From contig JAFOTA010000175.1 in NCBI GenBank assembly GCA_017421145.1, positions 1-16,634 of the forward strand: DNA of 16,634 nucleotides, read 5' to 3'. This DNA is from Treponema sp. GTDB lineage: Bacteria; Spirochaetota; Spirochaetia; Treponematales; Treponemataceae. This document shows positions 6,798 to 14,123 of this stretch, in pieces. The position numbers and the translations under genes were made by a program. Below the pieces are notes generated by a model, which saw nothing but the letters and a program-made list of their open reading frames with translations, did not search any database and was not told the origin of the DNA. Numbering within the stretch: the stretch's first letter is position 1; the number at the start of each line of letters is the position of its first letter.

Positions 6798-8138
6798 TTG
6801 AAAAGATTTATTTTATTGCCAGCCCTTCTTTCAGGCGCACTGTTTTTATCCCCTCTTTCAGCCGCTGCTCAGACTTATGACACGTCAGGCGGTCCGGTGG
6901 AATTTTCATTCAAATATCAGGAAGGCGATTCCTACAGGATTCTTTCGACCGTAAACGAAGACGTTTATGTGAACATGAGGAAACATCATTCAGCCGAAAT
7001 CATAAACAGAATCTCCACGCAGGTGCTTTCGGTAAAGGCTGATGGAAGCGCGACCCACAAATCGACTTTCATGACCACGGAAAGCTCCCAGTCAGCGGTC
7101 GGTCAAGGCTCTTTCAGCTGGGGCGAGGAATACCTGAGCATATTTGACCGCACGAAAAAAGGCGTCTACACCATCGATGACCAGTATTTCATGCCTACCG
7201 TGCGCGACGTTCCGATTTTCCCCGATCATCCGATCAAACCGGGCGACACTTGGACGGCGGAAGGACATGAAGCGCATGACCTCAGGCTCAATTTCGGCAT
7301 ACAGACACCTTACAAAGTGCCTTTCACTGCCACATACACATACTTAGGAACGGTCAACCGCGAAAAAAAGCAGGTGCGCACAATGAGCTACGCGGCATCT
7401 TCCGTTTCAAAAAAAGCCAACAACCAGTCGCTCTCAAAGGAAGGCAACAAGCTGCATGTATTCAGGGTAAAATACTCGATGTACATGGAAACTCCCGAAA
7501 GGAATTTCAAGATGATAGACGATCCGTACGCAGATTATCCGCAGGCAATGATGGGATTCAGCGACGAGCTTGTTTACTGGGATGCAGAAAAAGGCGCGAT
7601 CGACCATTACACAGAAACATTCCGCATAATCATAGAGACAGCTTACGGACGCATGTATGAATTCCGTGGCACAGCACATGCCGAGGTTTCTGATTTCGTG
7701 CGCACCGACACACCGGACACAATAAAAACGGTAAAAAGCCAGATTGACGAGCTTGGCCTTGATGACGTGAACGTTGTCCGCGGTGACAAGGGTCTCACCA
7801 TTTCAATAGAAAACATACAGTTCAAGCCTGACAGCGCAGTTCTTCTGGAAAGCGAAAAAACAAAGCTCCAGCAGATTGCAAAAATCCTTGAGCTGTTCCC
7901 GGAAAACGAGCTTCTTGTGAGCGGTCATACGGCTGTTGCAAACAACGGAGTGGATTCCCAGACTCTGAGCATGAACAGGGCGCAGAGCGTAGCGGATTAT
8001 CTAATAAGCCTTGGAATAAAGGACAGGCATGAAGTGTTCACCCAGGGATTCGGAGACACAATGCCGATTGCACCAAACTCGACCGAAGCAGGACGTGCAA
8101 AAAACCGCCGCGTAGAAATCACAATCATGGACAAATAG
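6798..8138 (+). CDS. Secreted OmpA-domain protein (Tp0624-like), TTG start
   Basis: 446 residues. MKRFILLPALLSGALFLSPLSAAAQ is a type I signal peptide, probably cut after AAA or AAAQ. Residues ~27-330 are a beta-rich region I do not recognise. The C-terminal ~112 residues (335-446) are an OmpA/MotB-type peptidoglycan-associated domain with IQFKPDS, SGHT, LSMNRAQSV, GFGD and GRAKNRRVEI motifs. The canonical GHTD aspartate is Ala379 here (GHTA), while the partner Arg394 is kept at the usual 15-residue spacing. The start must be the TTG at 6798: it has GAGG nine bases upstream, an in-frame stop at 6780, and no ATG near the signal sequence. Layout and the nearby cheRB recall T. pallidum Tp0624. 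Likely periplasmic, linking envelope and cell wall. Confidence 0.85.
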   Translation: MKRFILLPALLSGALFLSPLSAAAQTYDTSGGPVEFSFKYQEGDSYRILSTVNEDVYVNMRKHHSAEIINRISTQVLSVKADGSATHKSTFMTTESSQSAVGQGSFSWGEEYLSIFDRTKKGVYTIDDQYFMPTVRDVPIFPDHPIKPGDTWTAEGHEAHDLRLNFGIQTPYKVPFTATYTYLGTVNREKKQVRTMSYAASSVSKKANNQSLSKEGNKLHVFRVKYSMYMETPERNFKMIDDPYADYPQAMMGFSDELVYWDAEKGAIDHYTETFRIIIETAYGRMYEFRGTAHAEVSDFVRTDTPDTIKTVKSQIDELGLDDVNVVRGDKGLTISIENIQFKPDSAVLLESEKTKLQQIAKILELFPENELLVSGHTAVANNGVDSQTLSMNRAQSVADYLISLGIKDRHEVFTQGFGDTMPIAPNSTEAGRAKNRRVEITIMDK

Positions 8139-8158
8139 ATTTCACCGTTTGCATAAAA

Positions 8159-8185
8159 AAAGCCGGATCAACAAAATCCGGCTTT
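8159..8185. terminator. Bidirectional Rho-independent terminator
   Basis: A perfect 10-base-pair stem, AAAGCCGGAT (8159-8168) with ATCCGGCTTT (8176-8185), and a 7-base loop. On the minus strand it runs into seven T's, making a strong terminator for the gene ending at 8192; on the plus strand a shorter TTTAATAATT follows for the OmpA gene ending at 8138. The two genes converge here. Confidence 0.9.
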
Positions 8186-8191
8186 AATAAT

Positions 8192-9244
8192 TCATTCCTC
8201 AGAGTGTTCCAGGGATTCGGCTTCTTTCCACAACGAAACCATCTCTATGCATCCGTCTATCGTTGCGTTTTCAATCGGAGAACCCCAAGTGTCACCGTCA
8301 GCGTCAACAAGCATGACCACCGGGAATGTATCGAACTCTGCGCCAAGGCTTTCCAAATCTCCTGCGGCAATTATGTTCACGAACGCATTTCCTGAAACAT
8401 TTTTTGCGCCGCTTATTTTTTCTGCATCCGCCGGGCTGTTTATGTCGCAAACTATACCGACGGCAGCAACGTCAGCCGGGAGCGATTTTATCCATGAAGA
8501 AAAATCCTTCATAAAATCTGCCGAAGATTTTTCACCGCTTTTCCACAAAACAAGGACGTTTATGGGAGACTTTGAAAAAATCTGCTCGGTGACCGAATTT
8601 CCGTCAAGATCCATGGACGCGAACATAGGGAATTCAACTTTTTTCCCGGAATAGGAATTGGCCGCCTCCACTTTGATTTTCTTGTATTTTGCTTTTTTAA
8701 TGGCTTTGAGGGCTTTGTCACGGCATTCAATGAAAACTTCAGCCTCTTCTTCATCCATTCCTTCGGTCGTATTTTCCTTTTCAGAAAGCAGATATGTGTT
8801 GCCGTGTTTTTTTGCGATGACTTTCATGTCGGTTATGAACGAATACCCTTCGAGCGGATTTTTCATCAGCGATTCGTAATCTTCCGTGGGTATGACCGCA
8901 AGCTCCGCGATCAGCTTTTGATGAACCGCAACCTTTTCCTCAAATTCCCTGTAAAAAGCCTGAAAATCTTCCTCCGACTGGAAATCTTCCCATTTCGAAC
9001 TCAGGTCTGCATAGAGACCCTGGATTGCCGGTGCATAGGAAAACCCGATGATTGCCACGGGGTAGATGGCCATGTCCGTTCCGTATGCCTCAACCGAAAG
9101 CCCCTTGTCCAAAAATTCCTGGTCTATAGGAAGCTGGATTCCGCAAGGTTCCAGATCAATAAGGTCTCCACCAGATTTTGAGCATGACGGAAAAACCACA
9201 GCCAGGGCAATGAGCGCCGTAAAAAATAAAAACCGCTTTTTCAT
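8192..9244 (-). CDS. Thioredoxin-fold lipoprotein lacking the CxxC motif
   Basis: 350 residues. MKKRFLFFTALIALAVVFPSC gives a signal peptide with lipobox FPS-C21. The middle (~40-195) is charged and probably helical, unrecognised. Residues ~203-345 follow the TlpA/ResA thioredoxin layout: FPMFASMDLDGNSV, then VLVLWKSGEKSSADFMKDF (230-248) where WATWCxxC is normally found, a second strand VGIVCD, and a cis-proline loop TFPVVMLVDADG (307-317). The two catalytic cysteines are absent (GEKSS in their place), so dithiol chemistry is not expected; a binding or scaffold role is more likely. The ATG at 9244 has no good ribosome site but a TAGAAT six bases upstream. It lies 44 bases after the solute-binding-like gene. 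Confidence 0.78.
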   Translation of the reverse strand: MKKRFLFFTALIALAVVFPSCSKSGGDLIDLEPCGIQLPIDQEFLDKGLSVEAYGTDMAIYPVAIIGFSYAPAIQGLYADLSSKWEDFQSEEDFQAFYREFEEKVAVHQKLIAELAVIPTEDYESLMKNPLEGYSFITDMKVIAKKHGNTYLLSEKENTTEGMDEEEAEVFIECRDKALKAIKKAKYKKIKVEAANSYSGKKVEFPMFASMDLDGNSVTEQIFSKSPINVLVLWKSGEKSSADFMKDFSSWIKSLPADVAAVGIVCDINSPADAEKISGAKNVSGNAFVNIIAAGDLESLGAEFDTFPVVMLVDADGDTWGSPIENATIDGCIEMVSLWKEAESLEHSEE

Positions 9245-9250
9245 GCGCCC

Positions 9251-9256
9251 ATTCTA
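9251..9256 (-). promoter_or_regulatory. Possible -10 element placed for leaderless start
   Basis: TAGAAT (9256-9251, five of six to consensus) ends exactly six bases before the ATG at 9244, the same spacing as at cheR. No good -35 is seen 16-18 bases upstream, so this is weaker evidence than at cheR. Confidence 0.35.
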
Positions 9257-9288
9257 CCCTATTTTGCCATGAAAATCCATAATATCAA

Positions 9289-10524
9289 TTACTGACCGAG
9301 AATCAAAAATTCCCTTGCATCGGCTGCAAAAGTTTTGGAAATATCGGCAGAAGTGAATGCGGCACGGTTCAGCTGGGGCAAAGGTCCGTATTTGGTTGAT
9401 GCGGCAAAAAAACGTGCGTCGTCCGCAATGCTGTCATAGCATCCGCTCTGTGAATGAACCGCAGTATATGTCGTAAGGTTGGAAAGCTGTTCCTGGATTC
9501 CGTTTGCAACCAGATATTCCGCAAGATTCATCACCGGCTTTTTTGAAGAATGTGAAATCATCACGATTCCGTTCGCAACTACACCGTGGTCAATCTTCAC
9601 GTCGTCAGGAGGGAATTTCCATGTGCTGTAATTGTAGCTTATGCGGCGTGACATGTTCCTGTATTTTTTGAGCGGCATAAATCCCATATAAAAGGCTTTC
9701 TGCTGCATGAGCGCCATAAGGTCATCTTCATTAATCATATACCACTGGCGCTGGATCAGGGAGCGTGACTGCCAGTCAAAAATCTTGTCCATAACCGTTC
9801 TTAGCGAAAGATTTTCACCCGCGCTGTTTTTTCCGACCGTTTCATCAAGGACTTCACGGAAAGATTTTTTTTCGAGTATTTTTTCCGCAAGGTTTTTATA
9901 TCCGTCGGCACCCAGGACGCTTTCTGCAAACATGGACAAAACTTCGTAGAAACATTCGTCATCGGAGCCTGCCGTTATGGATGCAAAAGAAAAATCTGCC
10001 TTTGCGCCGCCAAGCTTTTCTTCAAGAATGGCAAGGGTTTCAGGACCGCTGAATGCAGACTGCACATCATTTTCATCTTTCAGAAAATAAACCGGAACAT
10101 GGTCATAAAGCACCGGAAGAAGCCTGAGCTTTTCATCGACCATCGCACTCCTTCTCAAAGAAGACGGCATCTGTGAAAAAAGGCTTGTAGGAAGATCCTT
10201 CGCCGATTTTGCCATGCTCTTTGCAAACGCACCGTCCCATGTAAATACCGCGGCATATTTTTTGGACTCTTCGACCGAAAATCCGCTTTCACCGTCAAAA
10301 AATGAAAAGGAAAATTTTCCCCCGGATTTTTCAGCGTATGCCTGAAGATTTTTCGTTATTTCATTCGGAAGATCATAGAAGGCAATCTTATATGACCTGT
10401 TCTTCGATGCAATCAAAAACCCGGACACAATCCCGGCAACAAAAAACACGGCAGCGGCGATTATCAACACCAGCTTTTTATTTTTACCGTTTTTCTTTTC
10501 CTCATTGTTCTTTTTCTCTGACAT
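9289..10524 (-). CDS. Membrane-anchored protein resembling an extracellular solute-binding protein
   Basis: 411 residues. A Lys/Asn-rich cytoplasmic start (1-17) is followed by one hydrophobic segment (~18-39), with no lipobox cysteine, so it is probably an uncleaved anchor with a periplasmic body. The body begins with a YKIAFYDLPNEITKNLQAYAEK strand-helix unit and later elements (AAVFTWDGAFAKSM, RLLPVLYDHVPVYFLKDE) that read like the alternating lobes of ABC-transporter solute-binding proteins. I see no permease or ATPase genes here, and identity is too weak to name a substrate. The start MSEKKNN (ATG 10524) has AGGAG five bases upstream; the in-frame upstream codon at 10542 overlaps the -10 element. 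It has its own promoter. Confidence 0.7.
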   Translation of the reverse strand: MSEKKNNEEKKNGKNKKLVLIIAAAVFFVAGIVSGFLIASKNRSYKIAFYDLPNEITKNLQAYAEKSGGKFSFSFFDGESGFSVEESKKYAAVFTWDGAFAKSMAKSAKDLPTSLFSQMPSSLRRSAMVDEKLRLLPVLYDHVPVYFLKDENDVQSAFSGPETLAILEEKLGGAKADFSFASITAGSDDECFYEVLSMFAESVLGADGYKNLAEKILEKKSFREVLDETVGKNSAGENLSLRTVMDKIFDWQSRSLIQRQWYMINEDDLMALMQQKAFYMGFMPLKKYRNMSRRISYNYSTWKFPPDDVKIDHGVVANGIVMISHSSKKPVMNLAEYLVANGIQEQLSNLTTYTAVHSQSGCYDSIADDARFFAASTKYGPLPQLNRAAFTSADISKTFAADAREFLILGQ

Positions 10525-10540
10525 AAAATCTCCTGATAGC

Positions 10541-10570
10541 ATTATACCCGAATATAAAAAAAAGAAACAA
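10541..10570 (-). promoter_or_regulatory. Promoter of the solute-binding-like gene
   Basis: TTGTTT (10570-10565), 18-base T-rich spacer, perfect TATAAT (10546-10541). The predicted start near 10534 would make the transcript begin at the AGGAG ribosome site, a leader of only about ten bases. Confidence 0.6.
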
Positions 10571-10576
10571 GTGAAA

Positions 10577-11302
10577 TCATTCCTGCCGGATCTCTTCGGA
10601 GTCAGAATAAACCGAGCTGTAATCTACGAAATCCGGGATGTTTTTGGCAAGCTCCTGCATCCTTTTGTCGGTTTCGTTGATCGTGTCCGCTATGGAACGA
10701 AGCTCCTTGTTTATGTCGTCCGGCATTTTGTAATCTTTTTTGTAGTGCAGCTGATGTTCAAGTGCAGCCCAGAAATCCATGGCAATCGTCCGTATCTGGA
10801 TCTCCACGGGGATTTCACGCCTTGAATCACTGAAATACACGCCGACTTTCACGATAACATGAAGGCTCCTGTAACCGCTTTTCTTTGGATTGCGTATATA
10901 ATCCTTCATTTCTACAAGCTCCACGTCATCCTGCTGGAGGAGCATCTGTGTCACATGGTACACGTCGCTTATGAACGGGCATGTCACGCGGATTCCTGCA
11001 ATGTCGTAAAGGTGCGAAACCATATTGTCCATGGTAACGGCAAGCCCCTTCCGCTGGAGTTTTTCCGCTATGCTGAGGGGGTCTTTTATGCGGCTGGAAA
11101 TCGTTTCGATAGGATTCCGCTTGTGCTTGCTTGAAAATTCGTCTTCGAGGATTTCAAATTTGGTCGTAATCTGCTTTATCGCACTTTCATACATCATAAG
11201 CAGATTCTGGAATTCCAGGGCCGTGTTCATTATCTCGGACGCAGATGAAAAGAGGCCTTTGTTGTCATTGACCGCCTGCTTCAAAACCAATTCGTTATTC
11301 AT
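10577..11302 (-). CDS. relQ: Small alarmone synthetase, RelQ-type GTP pyrophosphokinase
   Basis: 241 residues. It transfers pyrophosphate from ATP to GTP/GDP to make (p)ppGpp. Only the synthetase domain is present; the HD hydrolase, TGS and ACT domains of long RelA/SpoT proteins are absent. Key segments: RIKDP (71-75), DIAGIR (100-105), KDYIRNPKKSGYRSLH (133-148) and VEIQIRTIAMDFWAALEH (166-183), the last very close to the RelQ/SAS1 signature. The N-terminus is some 25 residues longer than typical RelQ. I chose the ATG at 11302; an in-frame TTG at 11320 lies upstream of the probable -10. No ribosome site is visible. Its own hydrolase must be elsewhere. The gene symbol rests on motif resemblance. 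Confidence 0.9.
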   Translation of the reverse strand: MNNELVLKQAVNDNKGLFSSASEIMNTALEFQNLLMMYESAIKQITTKFEILEDEFSSKHKRNPIETISSRIKDPLSIAEKLQRKGLAVTMDNMVSHLYDIAGIRVTCPFISDVYHVTQMLLQQDDVELVEMKDYIRNPKKSGYRSLHVIVKVGVYFSDSRREIPVEIQIRTIAMDFWAALEHQLHYKKDYKMPDDINKELRSIADTINETDKRMQELAKNIPDFVDYSSVYSDSEEIRQE

Positions 11303-11309
11303 ACATTCG

Positions 11310-11338
11310 AATATAATCAAATTTCATCCGGCAAGCAA
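11310..11338 (-). promoter_or_regulatory. Probable relQ promoter, predicted leaderless
   Basis: TTGCTT (11338-11333), a 17-base spacer and TATATT (11315-11310, five of six). Seven bases separate it from the ATG at 11302, so the start point would fall on or beside the start codon, as at cheR. No Shine-Dalgarno sequence is present. The -35 is only a partial match. Confidence 0.5.
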
Positions 11339-11390
11339 ATTTTTTAGTTTTTCTTGGATTCGGCTTGGTTATTGACGTTTTGCAGTCAAA

Positions 11391-11418
11391 GTATTACTTT
11401 TAATGCAAAAGGTAATAC
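11391..11418. promoter_or_regulatory. Inverted-repeat operator upstream of the RelB-like antitoxin
   Basis: GTATTAC (11391-11397) and GTAATAC (11412-11418) are perfect inverted 7-mers; the match extends with TTTT/AAAA on the inner sides if one base is bulged. The repeat lies between a TTGACG -35-like hexamer (11372-11377) and the start codon and overlaps the AAGG ribosome site. RelB/DinJ proteins repress their own promoters by binding such repeats as ribbon-helix-helix dimers, so autoregulation is the natural reading. Confidence 0.6.
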
Positions 11419-11419
11419 C

Positions 11420-11674
11420 ATGAGCGGAATAAGCATAAAAACCGACAACGAAACCAAAATCGAATTCACGAAATTCTGCGACAAAGTGGGAATCACGGTT
11501 TCTGCGGCAATAAATCTTTTTATGAAAGCGACCATACGCGAAAACAGGATTCCGTTTGAAATCCGTGCGGAAAGGGAACGTGACAGGGATTGCGACAGGA
11601 TTTTAAAGGAATTTGAATCCACGCCGAACGTTGCAGGCTTTGGTGCGACCGAAGAGCTTTTTGACGACGACTGA
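11420..11674 (+). CDS. RelB/DinJ-family antitoxin, orphan
   Basis: 84 residues. The N-terminal ISIKTDNETKIEFTKFCDKV (4-23) and GITVSAAINLFMKA segment form the ribbon-helix-helix DNA-binding fold of DinJ/RelB antitoxins, followed by RIPFEIR, a typical DinJ element, and an acidic tail that would wrap a toxin. In such systems the antitoxin neutralises a YafQ/RelE-type ribonuclease and represses the operon. Here no toxin gene follows: only 45 bases remain before the convergent M23 gene ends, and the divergent neighbour is relQ. The ATG at 11420 has AAGG seven bases upstream; the open frame extends upstream but through the operator. It could be a relic or act on a toxin encoded elsewhere. Confidence 0.85.
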   Translation: MSGISIKTDNETKIEFTKFCDKVGITVSAAINLFMKATIRENRIPFEIRAERERDRDCDRILKEFESTPNVAGFGATEELFDDD

Positions 11675-11677
11675 CAC

Positions 11678-11707
11678 AAAAAAAGAGCCGCCCGCTTGGA
11701 CAGCCCT
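11678..11707 (-). terminator. Rho-independent terminator of the M23 peptidase gene
   Basis: On the minus strand AGGGCTGTCC (11707-11698), loop AAGC, GGGCGGCTCT (11693-11684) pair over ten positions with three G:U pairs and run into seven T's (11684-11678). It lies 12 bases past the stop at 11720. Confidence 0.75.
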
Positions 11708-11719
11708 GTTTAATCCGCT

Positions 11720-12892
11720 TTAGAATGAAACCCTTTCGTAAGGGCTTATCGCCTTGTCGTTCTTGTAGATCGTGAAATGAAGGTGAGGACCGGTGCTTTG
11801 CCCTGTGCTTCCTACCTTTCCGATTATGGTTCCCTGATCCACATACTGACCTGCGCTTACGTTGATTACGCTCATGTGACCGTACAATGACTTGTAGCCG
11901 GAAGTATGCTTTATGATCACATAATTTCCATAGACGTTCGTATAGCCGGCAGTGATTACCGTACCAGCCGCAGTTGCATAAATCGGAGTGCCCTTTGGAC
12001 AAGCCATGTCAAGACCGTTGTGGTAAGACCTCTTTGATGCATCGAACGGATTTACGCGCCAACCGAACGGTGAAGAAACATAGTAGTAGTTGCGCAAAGG
12101 ATTCTTATATGACGTTCCGCTGATTTCAGCCCTCTGCTCGTTAGTGAGCTTGTCACCCGCAAGGAAGAGGGTATATCCGACGGAAAGCTTTTCATCGGCA
12201 GCAACACCGTTGATCTTTGAAAGTATTTCCTTGTCAAGATTGACTCTTTTCGTCCTGTTTTCCGCCTGGACGATTGAATCAAGGGTTTCGCCGTCTTTTT
12301 TCACTTCATACAGGATACCGGACATTGAAGGAATCTTAAGATACGCTCCTGTCGCCATTCTTGTTGCATTAGTAACGCCGTTTACGCTGAGGATGGTATC
12401 GGTTGAAACGCCGAACATTCCGGCAACTATGCTTGCATTTTCATTCTGCTTGAGCCTGTATACGGTATAGTAGAGAGGACTGTCCTCAAGATCCCTTCTT
12501 TCTTCTGCTTCAGGGATTTCTTCGGTTTCAATAGTCTCTATTTCTGCAACGGCTTCCTCAATCTCAGGAACGTCCAAAGCAGGTTCTTCATTTTCATCTT
12601 CCAGGATGTCAGCAATGGATTCTGCGGTCTCTTCATCATCGAAATCAACGTCAGTTTCTGTCGGTGCGATAGGTTCATCATAATTCAGATGGAAATACGC
12701 TGGGGAAACATAGTAATCTTCACCACCCTGACCGGAATAATCGTTGCGGTGAACCACACCAACTGTAAGCCCGATCACAAGACCGGCGGTCAAAAACACC
12801 GAAAGGGAACAAGTCAGGACATATCTGAGCCGTGTCCTTGTTTTGAGTCGTTTACTGTAGCAAATCTCTTTAGAAAAAGTGTATTTCTTCAT
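11720..12892 (-). CDS. Membrane-anchored LysM-like / M23 family peptidase
   Basis: 390 residues, a likely cell-wall endopeptidase or a partner that localises one. A basic N-terminus precedes one membrane segment (~24-47). Residues 70-137 are strongly acidic (many Glu/Asp) and probably extended. A LysM-like segment spans ~140-188 (YTVYRLKQNENASIVAGMFG, then LKIPS), with a second weaker one about 192-246. The LytM/M23 domain (~265-385) keeps all zinc and catalytic residues: H291 and D295 (HNGLD), H339 (YGHM), H370 and H372 (GPHLHF), so it should be active. The ATG at 12892 has only a weak AGGT upstream. rlmE ends 72 bases upstream on the same strand. Confidence 0.92.
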   Translation of the reverse strand: MKKYTFSKEICYSKRLKTRTRLRYVLTCSLSVFLTAGLVIGLTVGVVHRNDYSGQGGEDYYVSPAYFHLNYDEPIAPTETDVDFDDEETAESIADILEDENEEPALDVPEIEEAVAEIETIETEEIPEAEERRDLEDSPLYYTVYRLKQNENASIVAGMFGVSTDTILSVNGVTNATRMATGAYLKIPSMSGILYEVKKDGETLDSIVQAENRTKRVNLDKEILSKINGVAADEKLSVGYTLFLAGDKLTNEQRAEISGTSYKNPLRNYYYVSSPFGWRVNPFDASKRSYHNGLDMACPKGTPIYATAAGTVITAGYTNVYGNYVIIKHTSGYKSLYGHMSVINVSAGQYVDQGTIIGKVGSTGQSTGPHLHFTIYKNDKAISPYERVSF

Positions 12893-12964
12893 AACTGAAC
12901 CTGTTCTCTATAACTGCAACCGCAATATCACCCGTTTTTTCAAAATCCGCGCAGACACCAAGGC

Positions 12965-13603
12965 CTATGCTTCATCAGAACAAGCGGTATCGGTATTTTT
13001 CGGCTTTCTTTTTAAGCCAATAAGATAAGTCTCAAAAGACTCCGTCCTACAGGCTTCCGGCTTGAACCCTTTTGCGACAGTAAAAATCTCCCGCATCTTT
13101 TGGAGTTCCTTTTGCTGATCACCGTTCTGGAAAATCTTAACGCAGAAATTCCCGTTCGGCTTCAACATTTCCGACGCATACCAAATAGCCATCTCAACAA
13201 GACTACGGGAACGGGCTGTATCAACGGTCCTATTTCCGGTCGTCAGCGGGGCTGCATCACAAACCACAAGGTCATACGGCCCCAACTTTTTTATTTGGTC
13301 TCGAATTTCTGCACTCAGCAAATCACCTTGAAAAAAAAACAGGTTGTCTCCTTTCACTGATTTTGACAAGGGGTTCAAATCCACTGATACTACTCTACCA
13401 GAATTATTTAAATTGCGCAATAACCAAGTAGTCCAACTGCCGGGTGCAGACCCCAAATCGAGGACATTATAACATTTTTTTAGCATTCCGAACTTCTGGT
13501 CAATTTCCTGCAGCTTATAGACGCTTCTTGCTGGATAACCTTCCTTAAAAGCCTTTTGTGACCAGTAATCAGGCTTGCTGTAGCTGTTAGACTTAGACGG
13601 CAT
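12965..13603 (-). CDS. rlmE: 23S rRNA (uridine-2'-O-) methyltransferase RlmE (FtsJ/RrmJ)
   Basis: 212 residues. RlmE methylates the 2'-O of U2552 in the A-loop of 23S rRNA, a late step of 50S assembly. The SAM-binding LDLGSAPGSWTTWLL lies at 48-62. The catalytic set K30, D116, K156, E191 and the SAM-contacting D75 match E. coli RrmJ K38, D124, K164, E199 and D83 with identical spacing, so it should be active. The start is uncertain: I chose ATG 13603 (MPSKSNSYSKPDYWSQK) because the homologous region begins there, but no ribosome site is visible; TTG 13630 or GTG 13627 in frame would add nine or eight residues. It follows the anti-sigma gene and precedes the M23 gene. Confidence 0.92.
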   Translation of the reverse strand: MPSKSNSYSKPDYWSQKAFKEGYPARSVYKLQEIDQKFGMLKKCYNVLDLGSAPGSWTTWLLRNLNNSGRVVSVDLNPLSKSVKGDNLFFFQGDLLSAEIRDQIKKLGPYDLVVCDAAPLTTGNRTVDTARSRSLVEMAIWYASEMLKPNGNFCVKIFQNGDQQKELQKMREIFTVAKGFKPEACRTESFETYLIGLKRKPKNTDTACSDEA

Positions 13604-13676
13604 ATCAGTATATTCGGCAGAATTCACCAAAAACTTTAGGGCAGCCCCCGTTTTTTGATTTTACCGCCGATCTCCC

Positions 13677-14123
13677 CTATGCCTGAATCTTCATGTGAAG
13701 CCTTTTTATGAAAAAATCAAGGTTGTAGGCAAAAAAGGCCGAAAAATACACGACGATGCCGGCTGCGATCGAAGAATAGAACACAAATCCGAGCATCTTG
13801 GACTTTATCGACAAGATTCCGAACACTGTCAGGGCCATAAAAAGAAGTGCGCCGAAGATTATCCAGCTTGTCATGGACATGCGGTGTTTTTTAAGCTTGT
13901 ATTCAGAATCAATCTGTGAAACGACCTTGCGGATATCATCTATGCTTGCGCTCACAGGAATTTTCAATGGTTCAGAAACAGCCTTTTCCGCGCGGGCAAA
14001 CGTCCTTATTTCTTTTTTGCATGAAGGGCATTTTATCATGTGCCTCATGACACGGTAAGGAATCATTTCGCCTTTGTCCAGAGAAAGATATTCGTTCATG
14101 CAGCGTTCACAATCATATTTCAT
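13677..14123 (-). CDS. Zinc-finger anti-sigma factor, membrane protein
   Basis: 148 residues. The N-terminal cytoplasmic part has the ZAS anti-sigma signature H28-x3-C32-x2-C35 (HMIKCPSC), plus an extra Cys pair C5/C8. Two hydrophobic segments follow (~86-105 and ~110-134), then a short basic tail, so the protein should hold the sigma factor at the inner membrane. It begins 59 bases after the ECF sigma gene on the same strand, the classic sigma/anti-sigma order, with its own AAGAGGT ribosome site. There is no long periplasmic sensor domain, so any signal is sensed by the membrane segments, by the zinc/thiol site, or by a partner such as the small membrane protein encoded upstream. Confidence 0.85.
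   Translation of the reverse strand: MKYDCERCMNEYLSLDKGEMIPYRVMRHMIKCPSCKKEIRTFARAEKAVSEPLKIPVSASIDDIRKVVSQIDSEYKLKKHRMSMTSWIIFGALLFMALTVFGILSIKSKMLGFVFYSSIAAGIVVYFSAFFAYNLDFFIKRLHMKIQA

Noticed and set aside
9242..9253. Three-codon upstream frame ATGGGCGCATGA overlapping the start of the thioredoxin-fold gene
   Set aside because: It has no ribosome site, is tiny, and would not be transcribed if the TAGAAT -10 is used; likely chance.
11354..11419. Upstream extension of the antitoxin frame by 22 codons
   Set aside because: It would translate through the -35-like sequence and the operator; the ATG at 11420 has a ribosome site and starts the conserved domain.
13631..13676. GGGGGCTGCCC followed by TAAAGTTTTT between the anti-sigma and rlmE genes as a terminator
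   Set aside because: The stem is at most three or four pairs with a three-base loop, too weak to call.
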